Source: Desulfovibrio sp. (GTDB lineage Bacteria; Desulfobacterota; Desulfovibrionia; Desulfovibrionales; Desulfovibrionaceae). Taken from it: a stretch of DNA of 41,253 nt. Position numbers and translations under genes: made by a program. The DNA lies in NCBI GenBank assembly GCA_031288535.1, contig JAITRF010000094.1:1-41253 (forward strand), given 5' to 3'. Every line of letters begins with the position of its first letter. Position 1 is the first letter of the stretch. The notes beneath the pieces are model-generated. The model was not told the origin of the DNA and made no database searches. It saw only the letters and a list, made by a program, of their open reading frames with translations. Below are positions 8,539-17,037 of the stretch, piece by piece.

Positions 8539-9342
8539 GGAATAACGCGTATTAAACTCGCGGCGCAGACGGGTCAGCGCCTGCGCATGCAACTGGGATA
8601 CCCTGCCTTCGGTGATGCCCATAACTTCCGCGGTTTCGCGCATATTCAGCTCATCCGCATAGTAGAGCGACAATACCAGCTTTTCCCGTGCTGTCAATTG
8701 CCCGACAAGCTCCGCGATCCTGCTGATGATCTCTCTGAATGACGTGGAGACAAAAGGTTCGTCGCCCATGGAGCTTTCAGCCGAGATCAGCGATTCCTGG
8801 ATAAGTTCCAGAGAGACCGTGAACTGGTTGTGCAGGGCTTCCAGGCCTTCGCGCACCTCGTCGATGCTCAGGCCCGTCTCGTCGGCCAGGGCCTCCTCGC
8901 CCGGGATCTGTCCGGTTTCGCGTTCCAGCTTGTGGACGGCTTCGTCCAGTGTACGTACCACCTTGCGCAGGGAACGGGGGAACCAGTCCATGTGCCGCAA
9001 TTCGTCAAGCATGGCGCCGCGGATGCGGTTTTCCGCGTAGGTGTCGAATTTTACGCCCATCCCCGGCCGGAATTTGGTGAAAGATTCCATAAGCCCCAAG
9101 GTGCCGGAGCCGATCAGATCGGAAAGTTCCACGTTGCGCGGCAGACGGGCCTTGAGACGCAAGGCCAGATACTTGACCTTGGGGGCGAAGTGCCGGACTA
9201 TTTTCTCCTGCTGCGCGCTGTCGCACTCCGACCAGACAAGGGCGCCTTCGTCGAAGAGTTTCCAGACCTCTGCGGCCTTATTGCCGGAAGAGGAGGCGTT
9301 TCCAGAAGAATTTGATGTTGCCGTCAAGGGCATGTGGAACAT
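8527..9342 (-). CDS. fliA: RNA polymerase sigma-28 factor FliA
   Basis: 271 residues with region 2 (LSDLIGSGTLGLMESFTKF, then KFDTYAENRIRGAMLDELR) and region 4 (TAREKLVLSLYYADELNMRE, then an HTH VMGITEGRVSQLHAQAL) of the FliA/WhiG family. It directs RNA polymerase to late flagellar and chemotaxis promoters. The start overlaps the end of flhG by 50-65 bases: ATG 9342, ATG 9333 (GGGA 8 bases upstream) and TTG 9327 are all possible, and every option overlaps, so translation is coupled to flhG. A strong stem-loop ends the gene. Confidence 0.95.
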   Translation of the reverse strand: MFHMPLTATSNSSGNASSSGNKAAEVWKLFDEGALVWSECDSAQQEKIVRHFAPKVKYLALRLKARLPRNVELSDLIGSGTLGLMESFTKFRPGMGVKFDTYAENRIRGAMLDELRHMDWFPRSLRKVVRTLDEAVHKLERETGQIPGEEALADETGLSIDEVREGLEALHNQFTVSLELIQESLISAESSMGDEPFVSTSFREIISRIAELVGQLTAREKLVLSLYYADELNMRETAEVMGITEGRVSQLHAQALTRLRREFNTRYSDSR

Positions 9343-10093
9343 CCCAGCTTTGTATGGTTTTGGCTATGCCGGTCACCGCGCGGCAGGCGGGGCCGTCCCT
9401 GTCCAGCGCGCAAAACGGCTTCTGGTTGATTACCGCCTTGCGTACCCCGGCGTCCCTCGGAACCATGCCTACATAGTCCAGGCCGACCCCGGAAAGAAAA
9501 TGATCGCAGGCCCGGTACAGGCGGCGGAAAATGTCCAGAGCGGACTTGTCGTCGCCGGCCATGTTCACCAGTATCCGGAAGTCGTTGACGTCGTGATTCT
9601 GCTGCATGACCTTGATCAGGGCATAGGCGTCGGTCAGCGAGGTCGGCTCCGGAGTCAATATCACCAGTCGCTCCTGGGCCGCAAGATTGAAATACATGAC
9701 GTTCTCGTTGATGCCCGCGCCAGTGTCCACTATCAGGTAGTCCACCGCGTCCTCAAGCTCGTCCATGGCCTCAAGCAGGGTAATTTTCTGCCCGGCCGAC
9801 AGCGAGAGCATCTCGCTCACCCCCGAGGAGGCGGGAAGTATCCTGAAGCCGTAGGGAGTGTCCATGAGAACGTCGGAGAGACCGACCCCCTCGTGGAAAA
9901 GATGAAAGAGGTTGTGCGCCGGCGTCAGGCCGAGCAGCACGTCCACGTTGGCAAGGCCGAGGTCGGCGTCGAGCAGGACTACCCTTTTGCCGTCCGCGGC
10001 GAGGCGGCTGGCAAGATTGACCGAAATGTTGGTCTTGCCTACTCCGCCTTTGCCAGAGGTGACGGATATGACCAGGGGCAGTTCAGTGTTCAT
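9278..10093 (-). CDS. flhG: MinD-like ATPase FlhG (FleN/YlxH)
   Basis: 271 residues. The deviant Walker A motif GKGGVGKT (14-21) with the signature lysine, the switch LLDADLGLANVDVLLG near 40-57, and the Walker B region LIVDTGAG mark the MinD/ParA ATPase family; the LGLANVDVLLG motif is typical of FlhG. It controls flagellar number together with FlhF, whose gene is directly upstream. GGAG lies 6 bases before ATG 10093. The last 22 codons overlap fliA, and this end (KFFWKRLLFRQ) looks less conserved than the rest. Confidence 0.93.
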   Translation of the reverse strand: MNTELPLVISVTSGKGGVGKTNISVNLASRLAADGKRVVLLDADLGLANVDVLLGLTPAHNLFHLFHEGVGLSDVLMDTPYGFRILPASSGVSEMLSLSAGQKITLLEAMDELEDAVDYLIVDTGAGINENVMYFNLAAQERLVILTPEPTSLTDAYALIKVMQQNHDVNDFRILVNMAGDDKSALDIFRRLYRACDHFLSGVGLDYVGMVPRDAGVRKAVINQKPFCALDRDGPACRAVTGIAKTIQSWDVPHALDGNIKFFWKRLLFRQ

Positions 10094-10241
10094 GGCTTGC
10101 TCCGGAGCCGATATGCATTTGAGTGATCATAACCGTTTTCCCAGTGCCGGGACAAGCCGTTTTCCGGCTCTTCAGCGTAGGCCGGTCCGTTTCCGGGGCT
10201 TGCGCCGCTTTTTTGTTTTTCCGCCATATTCCATCCTGTTT

Positions 10242-10286
10242 TAGAGCGGTTAACGCTTGAGATGCCCGCCTGACGGCGGGCAAAGG
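10242..10286. repeat. TAGAGC-type element, partial copy
   Basis: TAGAGCGGTTAACGCTTGAG is followed by GCCTGACGGCGGGCAAAGGC, matching the left third of the 125-bp element. Its GCCCGCC/GGCGGGC part forms a short hairpin. It lies 8 bp beyond the flhF stop in the gap between flhF and flhG. The rest of that gap (to 10093) shows no convincing gene. Confidence 0.5.
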
Positions 10287-10293
10287 CCGGCCC

Positions 10294-11493
10294 TCACCGG
10301 CCGAGAGGCAGCTCTCTTTTGAAGATCAGCCTCCAGAGCATGTTTTCCTTGACCGGCGCCAGGGAATTGCCCAGTCCCGCACCAAAGGAGAGGGCGGAGA
10401 CGGGCAGGCCGCTGTCCACGGCCACGTTGACCACCTGTCCGTAATGCTCGGCTTCGTCGAGTTTGGTCCAGATGATGCTCCCGGCGTGATTCGTGCGGTA
10501 GCGCTCGAGTATCCCCTTGAGTTGCAGGCTGCCGTAATGCGGGGGCAGGACCAGGTGAACGGCCATGCCTTCCGGCCCGGCCCCGTCAAGCGTAGCCAGC
10601 CCGGAATCCGCGAGCAGGGAATTCAGATAGCGTCCGCGCGCAAGCCCCGGCATATCCACGATCACCCGGTCAAAGCCTTCTTTCAGTCCCTGATTTAAAG
10701 CGCCGACCAAGTCCAGGGTGGTTGCGGCTTCCTTGTACGCCAGTTCCGAAAGTTCGCAGTAGTGGCGCAAAAGCAGGCGTCCGTTGCCGCGCGTGGGGTC
10801 TGCGTTCAAAAGGCAGATGCGCATGTCGGGGGTCATTTTGCGCAAGGCCAGGGCCAGACGGATGGCCACCGAGGTTTTTCCCGCCCCGAAGGGCCCGGCG
10901 ATCACCTGGATGGACTGGCGCCAGTTTTCCTTGCCCCAGGCGGACATGGGCACCAGCCGGGACAAGGGGGACAGGATGGAGACGGAGGGGTCGCGTTGAA
11001 GCATGCCGCACAGATGCATCACCGCCGTGTCCTCCACCCCCTCGCGCTGCAGAAATTCTATGGCCAGACGCTGTCGCGGGGGCAGGTTGTCCAGGCGCAT
11101 GGCCGGTTTCATCAGGGCCAGAAGATGGCTTTTGATGCTGCTCCATTCCTCGTGCCAGCGTTGCCAGCCGGCCGGCAGAGCCTCTTGTTCCCAGGCCGGA
11201 TGGGCGGAATTTTGCGGGTAGACGGCGAAGCGGCGGGGTTTTTCTTCCGCCGGACCGCCGGCCCCGTTTCGCGGCGCTTGCAGATCTTCCGAAGCCTGAG
11301 CCTGCCCGCAAGCCGCCTCATGCGCCGGGGCGGGCGGGTTCCGGCGCGTCGCCTCCCGTTCCAGGGCGGCGGTCATGGTGATCAGTCCGTCTTCTTCCTG
11401 GGTGTCTAAAATCACCGCGTCCGGGCCGAGTTCCTCCTTGATCAGGGCCAGCACCTCCTTGGTGCTTTTCGCGCTGAAACTTTTGACCTGCAT
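10294..11493 (-). CDS. flhF: Flagellar biosynthesis SRP-type GTPase FlhF
   Basis: 399 residues. It starts MQVKSFSAKSTKEVLALIKEE, the typical FlhF B-domain opening, then has a low-complexity linker (about 60-110), an N-domain and a SRP-like G domain: P-loop GPFGAGKTS, LLNADPTRGNG, DMPGLARG and WTKLDE. FlhF places the flagellum at the cell pole and works with FlhG. The G3 motif reads DMPG where SRP GTPases have DTAG, so activity may differ. Its ATG overlaps the flhA stop (TGATG), which indicates coupled translation. Confidence 0.94.
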   Translation of the reverse strand: MQVKSFSAKSTKEVLALIKEELGPDAVILDTQEEDGLITMTAALEREATRRNPPAPAHEAACGQAQASEDLQAPRNGAGGPAEEKPRRFAVYPQNSAHPAWEQEALPAGWQRWHEEWSSIKSHLLALMKPAMRLDNLPPRQRLAIEFLQREGVEDTAVMHLCGMLQRDPSVSILSPLSRLVPMSAWGKENWRQSIQVIAGPFGAGKTSVAIRLALALRKMTPDMRICLLNADPTRGNGRLLLRHYCELSELAYKEAATTLDLVGALNQGLKEGFDRVIVDMPGLARGRYLNSLLADSGLATLDGAGPEGMAVHLVLPPHYGSLQLKGILERYRTNHAGSIIWTKLDEAEHYGQVVNVAVDSGLPVSALSFGAGLGNSLAPVKENMLWRLIFKRELPLGR

Positions 11494-13631
11494 CAGTCAA
11501 CTCCCGCGACGCCTATGGAAGTCAAGCGGATGTCGTTGGGTATCTCGGCCTGGGAAATGACCGGGACAGAGGGCAGGAAACGCATGACAAGCTGGGCGAG
11601 ATGGGGACGGGTGAGGGGCGAAACCAGCGCCACGGGTTGACCGTCCGTGTTCACCGCCGTTTCCACAGTCTTGTTTATGTTTTGTATGAGCTTTTGCGCG
11701 ACTCCCGGAGAGAGGGCGAGATAGGCGCCGTTTTCCGTCTGGCGCAGGGATTCCTGCAAAAGCTGCTCGGTTTTGGCGTCCAGGGTGATGATCGGCAACG
11801 AACCCCTGTTGTCCAGATAGGGCTTGACTATGGTCCGGGAGAGGCGTTCGCGCACGTATTCCGTAAGCACTTCCGAATTTTTCGTCGCATGCCCGTGGTC
11901 TGACAGGGTTTCCACGATGCTCAGCAGGTCGCGCACGGAGACGTTTTCGCGCACCAGATTCTGCAGAACCTTCTGCACGACCCCCAGGGGCAGGATGCCG
12001 GGGCTCAATTCCTCCACCGCCTTGGGGGCGGTCTTTGCCAGGTTGTCCAGCAGGGCCTGGGTTTCCTGGCGCCCGATGAAGTCCGCAAGATGGCGTCTGA
12101 AGACTTCCGTAAGATGGGTGGCGATTACCGTGGATGGATCCACCACCGTGTATCCGGCCAGCATGGCCTCGTCCTTGCGGGATTCCGGTATCCACAGGGC
12201 GGGCAGGTTAAAGGCCGGCTCGCGCGTTTCTATGCCTTTTATGTTGTGGCGGGCGTTGCCGGGGTCCATGGCCAGCAGGTGATCCACAAGTATTTCAGCC
12301 GAAGCCACCTCGTTGCCCTTGATGAGCAGGCTGTACTGTCCGGGTTTCAGTTGCAGATTGTCGCGCAGATGCATGGAGGGCAGGATCACCCCCATATCCA
12401 GGGCGAACTGTCTGCGGATGGAGCGCACGCGCGACAGGAGATTGCCGTTCTGGCTCTCATCCACCAGGGGGACCAGTCCGTAGCCCACCTCAAGCTCCAG
12501 GGTGTCCAGGGGCAGGAGGGCCTGCACCTCCTCCGGGGTGTCCGCGGAAGGCGCGCCGCTTCCGCCTCCGGAACCGGCCTGCGTCTTGCCTTTCGTCGGG
12601 GCCGTTCCCTTGCCGGCGCCCGCCCCGGCAGCGGCCTCCTCGTCTCTGAACCGGGCGGAAACCCTGGCTATCAGGAAAAGGGTCAGAGAGATGCCGAGGA
12701 AGGGCAGGGCGGGCAGTCCCGGGGTCAGGGCGAAAAGCAGGAGCACCCCGGCCACCAGGTTCATGGCCCGGTAATTATAGGTGAGCTGGCCGATGAATTC
12801 TTCGCCCATCTTGGCTTCGGCCGCGGCGCGGGAGACTATTATGCCCGCCGCGGTCGAGGTGATGATCGAGGGGATGGTGGAAACCAGCCCGTCGCCGATG
12901 GTAAGCAGGCTGTATGTCTGCAAAGCCTGCTGCCAGGACATGTCCTTCTGCAGCGCGCCAAGAAGAACGCCGCCGACGATGTTGACAAAGGTGATGAACA
13001 GTCCGGCGTTTACGTCTCCCTGCACGAATTTGCCCGCGCCGTCCATGGCCCCGTAAAAGTCCGCCTCCTTGCGGATATTCTTGCGCATGTCCACGGCCTC
13101 TTCTTCATTGATCAGGCCGGCGTTCAGGTCGGCCTCAATGGCCATCTGCTTGCCGGGCATGGCGTCCAGGGTGAAGCGCGCCGCAACCTCGGCGATGCGC
13201 GTGGTGCCGCTGGTGATGACTATCTTGTTCAGTATGAAGAGGATCAGGAAGATGACCGCGCCGATGATGTAACTTCCGCCCACGACGAATTCGCCGAAAG
13301 CCTGGATGACCGTCCCGGCCGCGTCCACGCCCTTGTCGCCGTTTAAAAGGATGAGGCGCGTGGAGGCCACGTTGAGGGCGAGACGCAAAAGGGTCGTGAC
13401 CAGCAGAAGGGAGGGGAAAATGGAGAATTCCATGGGCGTAAGCATGAACATGGAGGTAATCAGTATGAGCAGGGACAGGGATATGGAAACGCAGAGCATG
13501 AAATCCAGCACCAAGGTGGGCATGGGGACGAGCATTACCATCAGGATCACCACGACCCCGCCCGCAAGCAGCAAATCTCCCTGGGAGGCGAACCTCTGAT
13601 AGTTTATTTTCGGTGCCGTTTTGCCTGCCAT
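11493..13631 (-). CDS. flhA: Flagellar export gate protein FlhA
   Basis: 712 residues, the full family length. The N-terminal half has about eight membrane helices (from LLLAGGVVVILMVMLVPMP onward) with the conserved FHIPEP-type loop between them (ARFTLDAMPGKQMAIEADLN, then INEEEAVDMR). The C-terminal half is the cytoplasmic docking domain, ending IRLTSIGVAGVD. FlhA forms a nonameric ring in the flagellar type III export gate, binds chaperone-substrate complexes and uses the proton motive force. ATG 13631 is the natural start, with GAGG some 12 bases upstream. It overlaps flhF by one base and follows flhB after 145 bp. Confidence 0.97.
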   Translation of the reverse strand: MAGKTAPKINYQRFASQGDLLLAGGVVVILMVMLVPMPTLVLDFMLCVSISLSLLILITSMFMLTPMEFSIFPSLLLVTTLLRLALNVASTRLILLNGDKGVDAAGTVIQAFGEFVVGGSYIIGAVIFLILFILNKIVITSGTTRIAEVAARFTLDAMPGKQMAIEADLNAGLINEEEAVDMRKNIRKEADFYGAMDGAGKFVQGDVNAGLFITFVNIVGGVLLGALQKDMSWQQALQTYSLLTIGDGLVSTIPSIITSTAAGIIVSRAAAEAKMGEEFIGQLTYNYRAMNLVAGVLLLFALTPGLPALPFLGISLTLFLIARVSARFRDEEAAAGAGAGKGTAPTKGKTQAGSGGGSGAPSADTPEEVQALLPLDTLELEVGYGLVPLVDESQNGNLLSRVRSIRRQFALDMGVILPSMHLRDNLQLKPGQYSLLIKGNEVASAEILVDHLLAMDPGNARHNIKGIETREPAFNLPALWIPESRKDEAMLAGYTVVDPSTVIATHLTEVFRRHLADFIGRQETQALLDNLAKTAPKAVEELSPGILPLGVVQKVLQNLVRENVSVRDLLSIVETLSDHGHATKNSEVLTEYVRERLSRTIVKPYLDNRGSLPIITLDAKTEQLLQESLRQTENGAYLALSPGVAQKLIQNINKTVETAVNTDGQPVALVSPLTRPHLAQLVMRFLPSVPVISQAEIPNDIRLTSIGVAGVD

Positions 13632-13776
13632 ATTACTGACGCCTCGCGTAATCCGCCGTCAAAGCGACGACGGCTGTTTCCATCGGTTTTTTCCGGGTAA
13701 AACGCCCGGCTTGCGCCGTTCCGTTTTTTGCCGGCCCGGGCTTTATACCCTTGCGCGCCTTGTCCCGGACCCTGTT

Positions 13777-14856
13777 TTACATTCCCGGATTTTTCCCCGG
13801 ATTTTTCGTCTTCCAGATTTGCGCCAGGATCAAGGCCACTGCCCGGAAGAGTTCCTGAGGGATCAAATCGCCTATGTCCGTCTGCTTATACAAAGCTCGT
13901 GCCAGAGCTTTGTTTTCCCGGATGGGGACTCCGTGTTGCCTGGCCGTTTCCTTTATCTTTTCCGCCATCCTGTCCGCGCCTCTGGCCACGACGACAGGCG
14001 CCGGGGCTTCCATGGGGTTGTAGCGCAGGGCCACGGCGATATGCGTGGGGTTGGTTATGACCACGTCCGCCTTGGCCACATCCTTGAGCATGCGGCGCAT
14101 GGACATCTGCATCATCTTCCGGCGGATGTGGGCCTTGATCGCCTCATCGCCTTCCATCTGCTTGCGTTCGTCCTTTACCTCATCCTTGCTCATTTTGAGG
14201 TTTTGCGCATAATCCCAGCGTGTATAGAAAAAGTCCGCCACCGCGATAACCACCATGGGGATCAGGGCGTAGATGACCATGCGGCTGCCTATCTCCAGAA
14301 TATAGCGGGCTATGCCGATCGCATCCATGTAGTAGAGATCGGGGAAGTTCCGCATTTCCGCCTTGAAGACCAGCAAGGGGGCAAGGCCGATGAACAGGGC
14401 CTGCAGAAGGCTTTTCCCCAGGCGCAGCAGGGTGTCGACGGAGACGAACATGCGTTTTAAGCCGTTTATGGGGTTGAAACGCGAGAACTTGAACCCGAAG
14501 ACCTTGGTGGTCCAGAGTTTTCCGACCTGCAGGCGCAGGGATATAAAAACCAGAAGACCGATCAGCAGGATCGAGGGCAGGATGATTTTCGCCAGGGAAA
14601 GGGAAATCCGAAGACCGAGTTCGTAGATCCCCGCATCGTTCAAATCCCGGTAGGCAGGGGCGTAGCCCAGAAAATGGCGGAAAATGTCCAAAAGTTCCGA
14701 GCTCATATATTCAAGGCAGAGGGTCAGGCCGATAAGACCCGCCAGGATGGACACCGCCTTTACCACTTCTTGGGATTTGGGGACGTTGCCTTCGCTACGC
14801 GCCTTGCTGATGCGCTTGGATGTGGCTTTTTCCGTTTTTGACGGATCGCGTGCCAT
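13777..14856 (-). CDS. flhB: Flagellar export switch protein FlhB
   Basis: 359 residues. It starts DPSKTEKATSKRISKARSEG, the family's conserved N-terminus, then has four membrane helices and a cytoplasmic domain with the self-cleaving NPTH motif at 269-272. Cleavage between Asn and Pro lets the export machine switch from rod/hook to filament substrates. It lies between fliR and flhA in the usual order; a 226-bp gap upstream holds a rearranged TAGAGC-type element. Confidence 0.97.
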   Translation of the reverse strand: MARDPSKTEKATSKRISKARSEGNVPKSQEVVKAVSILAGLIGLTLCLEYMSSELLDIFRHFLGYAPAYRDLNDAGIYELGLRISLSLAKIILPSILLIGLLVFISLRLQVGKLWTTKVFGFKFSRFNPINGLKRMFVSVDTLLRLGKSLLQALFIGLAPLLVFKAEMRNFPDLYYMDAIGIARYILEIGSRMVIYALIPMVVIAVADFFYTRWDYAQNLKMSKDEVKDERKQMEGDEAIKAHIRRKMMQMSMRRMLKDVAKADVVITNPTHIAVALRYNPMEAPAPVVVARGADRMAEKIKETARQHGVPIRENKALARALYKQTDIGDLIPQELFRAVALILAQIWKTKNPGKNPGM

Positions 14857-14870
14857 GTGTCTTTCCGTTC

Positions 14871-15085
14871 CAGAGTATTTACGCTTGAAATTCTTGCCTT
14901 ACAGCGGGCAAAGCCCGCCTGCGGGCATTTCGCGCCAGAGCAATTTCACTTTGAAATTGCTCTGGCGGCCGCGCGAGCGGACGCCCGCCGCGAAGGCGCA
15001 AGCGCAATTTATTTGCGCGATTAAGCGCCGAAGCGGGCGCGGCCTGAAGATAAATCGTGTATAATCTCAAAGTTAAAGTGCTCTA
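14871..15085. repeat. TAGAGC-type element, enlarged copy with inner hairpin
   Basis: The left end CAGAGTATTTACGCTTGAAA through GGGCAAAGCCCGCCTGCGGG matches the left half of the 125-bp element at 20882. The right end CTCAAAGTTAAAGTGCTCTA matches its right end. Between them sits a perfect 15-bp inverted repeat (14934-14948 and 14952-14966, loop CTT) whose arms read GCCAGAGCAATTTCA, that is, another element end, plus about 90 bp of GC-rich filler. The last three bases are the TAG stop of fliR on the minus strand. No gene is seen in the gap. Confidence 0.65.
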
Positions 15086-15871
15086 AAAAGACGCGCGGAC
15101 CGAGCCCATCACGCGCCTGAAGATCGGGCCGAGTTCAAAGATCAGGTCTTCCATGCGCATTGAGATGATGCCGAACAAGATGCTCATGAAAAAAAAGCCC
15201 ACGGCGATTTTTATCGGAAATCCGAGGGTGAGCAGGTTCATTTGCGGGGCGGCCCTGCCCATCAGGGCCAGCGCCAATTCCACGGTGAGCAGGGCGGCCG
15301 TGACCGGGGCCGCTATCCTGATGGCCAGGGAGAACATTGTGCCGGAAAAATCCAGCATATCCGCGGTCAGGCGGCCGTTTACGGTGAGCCCGCCGGGCGG
15401 GACGAGGGCAAAGGAATCCGCAAGCGCCCGCAGCAGGTGCAGATGCCCGTCCATGGCAAGAAAAATGAGGAGCGCGACCATGTACAAAAGGTGGGAGGAT
15501 ATGCTCACCTGAGCGCCGGACGAAGGGTCCGCCAGGGTGACCATGGTGAAACCCATCTGGAAACCCATGATTTCCCCTCCGGTCTGGACGGCCGCGAAAA
15601 TGAAATGGACGCAAAGGCCAAGGACAAGGCCCAGCACCGTTTCCGCCAGGATCATCAGGGCGATGCCGGCAGGATGCGTCGGGAAGAGTTCTCCCGGAAA
15701 AGAGAGATTGGGCCACAGGGCCATGCTGAGGATCAGGCACAGGGCCACCTTGACTTGGGCCGGAATATATTCGCCGCCGTAGAAAGGCAGGAGAAAAAGC
15801 ACCAGGCTTACCCGCAGCAGGGTAAGGAAAAAGCCGGCCACAAGGCCAGCGTCGAAAGAAAAAACGTCCAT
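15083..15871 (-). CDS. fliR: Flagellar export gate protein FliR
   Basis: 262 residues with six hydrophobic helices and the family pattern: RVSLVLFLLPFYGGEYIP, ALWPNLSF, a central GGEIMGFQMGFTMVTLADP motif, and a C-terminal TLGFPIKIAVGFFFM segment. FliR forms the core of the export gate with FliP and FliQ, which are not in this window. ATG 15871 (MDVFSF) is preferred over the in-frame TTG 15886. It is the first gene of the minus-strand flagellar run. The stop TAG is the end of an intergenic element. Confidence 0.95.
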   Translation of the reverse strand: MDVFSFDAGLVAGFFLTLLRVSLVLFLLPFYGGEYIPAQVKVALCLILSMALWPNLSFPGELFPTHPAGIALMILAETVLGLVLGLCVHFIFAAVQTGGEIMGFQMGFTMVTLADPSSGAQVSISSHLLYMVALLIFLAMDGHLHLLRALADSFALVPPGGLTVNGRLTADMLDFSGTMFSLAIRIAAPVTAALLTVELALALMGRAAPQMNLLTLGFPIKIAVGFFFMSILFGIISMRMEDLIFELGPIFRRVMGSVRASF

Positions 15872-15974
15872 GCGCGCTGTTTGCAAAATCCGCGCCTGTT
15901 TTTACGCGGCGCAACCCGCCCCGCGTTTCGGGGATCCGCCGGCGCAGGGACCCTCCGTTTCCAGCAGCATGTCA

Positions 15975-16004
15975 ATTATAGTATTTTGCGCTTGAGATTG
16001 TCGC
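15975..16004 (-). promoter_or_regulatory. Possible promoter for the fliR operon
   Basis: On the minus strand, GCGACA (16004-15999) is followed after 18 bases by TATAAT (15980-15975), about 100 bp before fliR. The -10 is perfect and the -35 is moderate. The stretch also overlaps a diverged TAGAGC-type end (AGTATTTTGCGCTTGAGAT), so the match may be chance. The remainder of 15872-16201 contains no gene I can support. Confidence 0.35.
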
Positions 16005-16201
16005 GTGGAGCGTCCGCTTCGGGGCCGAAGGCGGGAGCGATGCCCCCCCTGGAAAACCCGCACAGAAGCCAGATTGAACGGATTATTTCCATGCCCGGAT
16101 TCCAGGCTGGCTTGAACTCAGCAGGAAAAAGACGCGCCTCCGGCGCGGCCATGAAGGGGTAAGCATTTCTGCCGACATGACGATCCAGCCAGGAACGGCA
16201 C

Positions 16202-16233
16202 TTGACAAATCATAAAAGTATCATTATTGATAC
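16202..16233 (+). promoter_or_regulatory. hicAB promoter and palindromic operator
   Basis: TTGACA at 16202-16207 is followed after 17 bases by TATTGA, a fair sigma-70 pair, 15 bp before the hicA start. The perfect palindrome GTATCATTATTGATAC (16218-16233) covers the -10 region. HicB antitoxins bind such palindromes to repress their own operon, so this is a likely HicB operator. Confidence 0.65.
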
Positions 16234-16247
16234 CAAAAGGGATTCGT

Positions 16248-16501
16248 GTGAGCGGCATTTCAAAAATTCTGGAGCAGATGCGCTCCGCACCACAAAATGT
16301 TCGTTACGCCGAGCTTGCCAAAGTGTGTGAACACCACTTCGGGACACCGCGCCAGCGGGAACTAGCCACGCCGTCTACAAAACGCCGTGGCTAGGAGACC
16401 CTCGCGTGAATATCCAACGTGGCAAGGACGGCATGGCGAAAGCCTATCAGGTAAGGCAAGTGCTGCTTGCAATAGAGCGCATTGAAGGAGGTACGCCTTG
16501 A
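16248..16501 (+). pseudogene. hicA: HicA-like toxin, frameshifted
   Basis: Two frames together give a HicA-like mRNA-interferase. The first (GTG 16248) reads SGISKILEQMRSAPQNVRYA and on to FGTPRQR. Near 16356-16358 the frame changes, and the second reads GTSHAVYKTPWLGDPRVNIQ, then KDGMAKAYQVRQVLLAIERI, ending at TGA 16499-16501. The SH...Y.TPW..DPRVNIQ pattern with the catalytic His is typical of HicA. One base seems to have been lost after CGCCAGCG, so the toxin would stop early at about 16394, before or just at the active His. HicB follows with a 3-base overlap. A sequencing error could give the same picture. Confidence 0.75.
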
Positions 16502-16830
16502 ACGTCAAACAATACGCTTATCGCGTTATCTGGTCAGAGGAAGACCAGGAATATATCGGGCTGTGCGCTGAGTTCCCAAGTCTTTCATGGCTGGCCGGGG
16601 ATCAGGAGGGCGCCTTGCACGGTATCGTGGCCCTGATTAAGGATACCGTTGCCGATATGAAGGCAGGCGGAGAAAGTGTCCCTGAACCTTTTGCCTTGCA
16701 GAAGTATTCCGGCAAGTTCATGATTCGCACGACCCCGGAACTACACCGCCATCTCGCCATGCAGGCGGCAGAAGCGGGAGTTAGCCTGAATCGCCTTGTG
16801 AACAGTCGTCTTATTGGTGGAAGGGCATGA
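16498..16830 (+). CDS. hicB: HicB-family antitoxin
   Basis: 110 residues. The N-terminal half (YRVIWSEEDQEYIGLCAEFP, then LSWLAGDQEGALHGI) is the HicB RNase-H-like fold that neutralises HicA; the C-terminal half (TPELHRHLAMQAAEAGVSLN, then RLVNSRL) is a ribbon-helix-helix DNA-binding domain. The start is TTG 16498 with a perfect AGGAGGT 6 bases upstream, overlapping the hicA stop (TTGA). It appears intact while the toxin is frameshifted. It probably represses through the palindrome at 16218-16233. Confidence 0.88.
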   Translation: MNVKQYAYRVIWSEEDQEYIGLCAEFPSLSWLAGDQEGALHGIVALIKDTVADMKAGGESVPEPFALQKYSGKFMIRTTPELHRHLAMQAAEAGVSLNRLVNSRLIGGRA

Positions 16831-17037
16831 TAAAAGCGTTGCTGCCCGCTTCATTTGCTTTGATGGTGGAGCATATTGTCGCATATGAACGGAACACCAT
16901 GGAAATGTTTACCATCACCTTTGGAGTAGACATTACACGATGTCCGAGGCCAACCTGCGGCTTCTTTTGTCTATGCCTCTAACTAAATCCAGGTTTTTTA
17001 GAGCGCTGAATTAAGATAGACTCATCTCCACCCAAAG

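Noticed and set aside
10083..10283. A 66-codon ORF between flhF and flhG
   Set aside because: It overlaps flhG, has no ribosome site, and runs into a TAGAGC-type repeat.
12090..13346. A 418-codon plus-strand ORF
   Set aside because: Antisense to flhA, which is full length and conserved.
16827..16982. A 51-codon ORF overlapping the hicB stop (ATGA)
   Set aside because: The overlap is suggestive, but the sequence has no recognisable pattern and the region beyond is broken; not enough support to call a gene.
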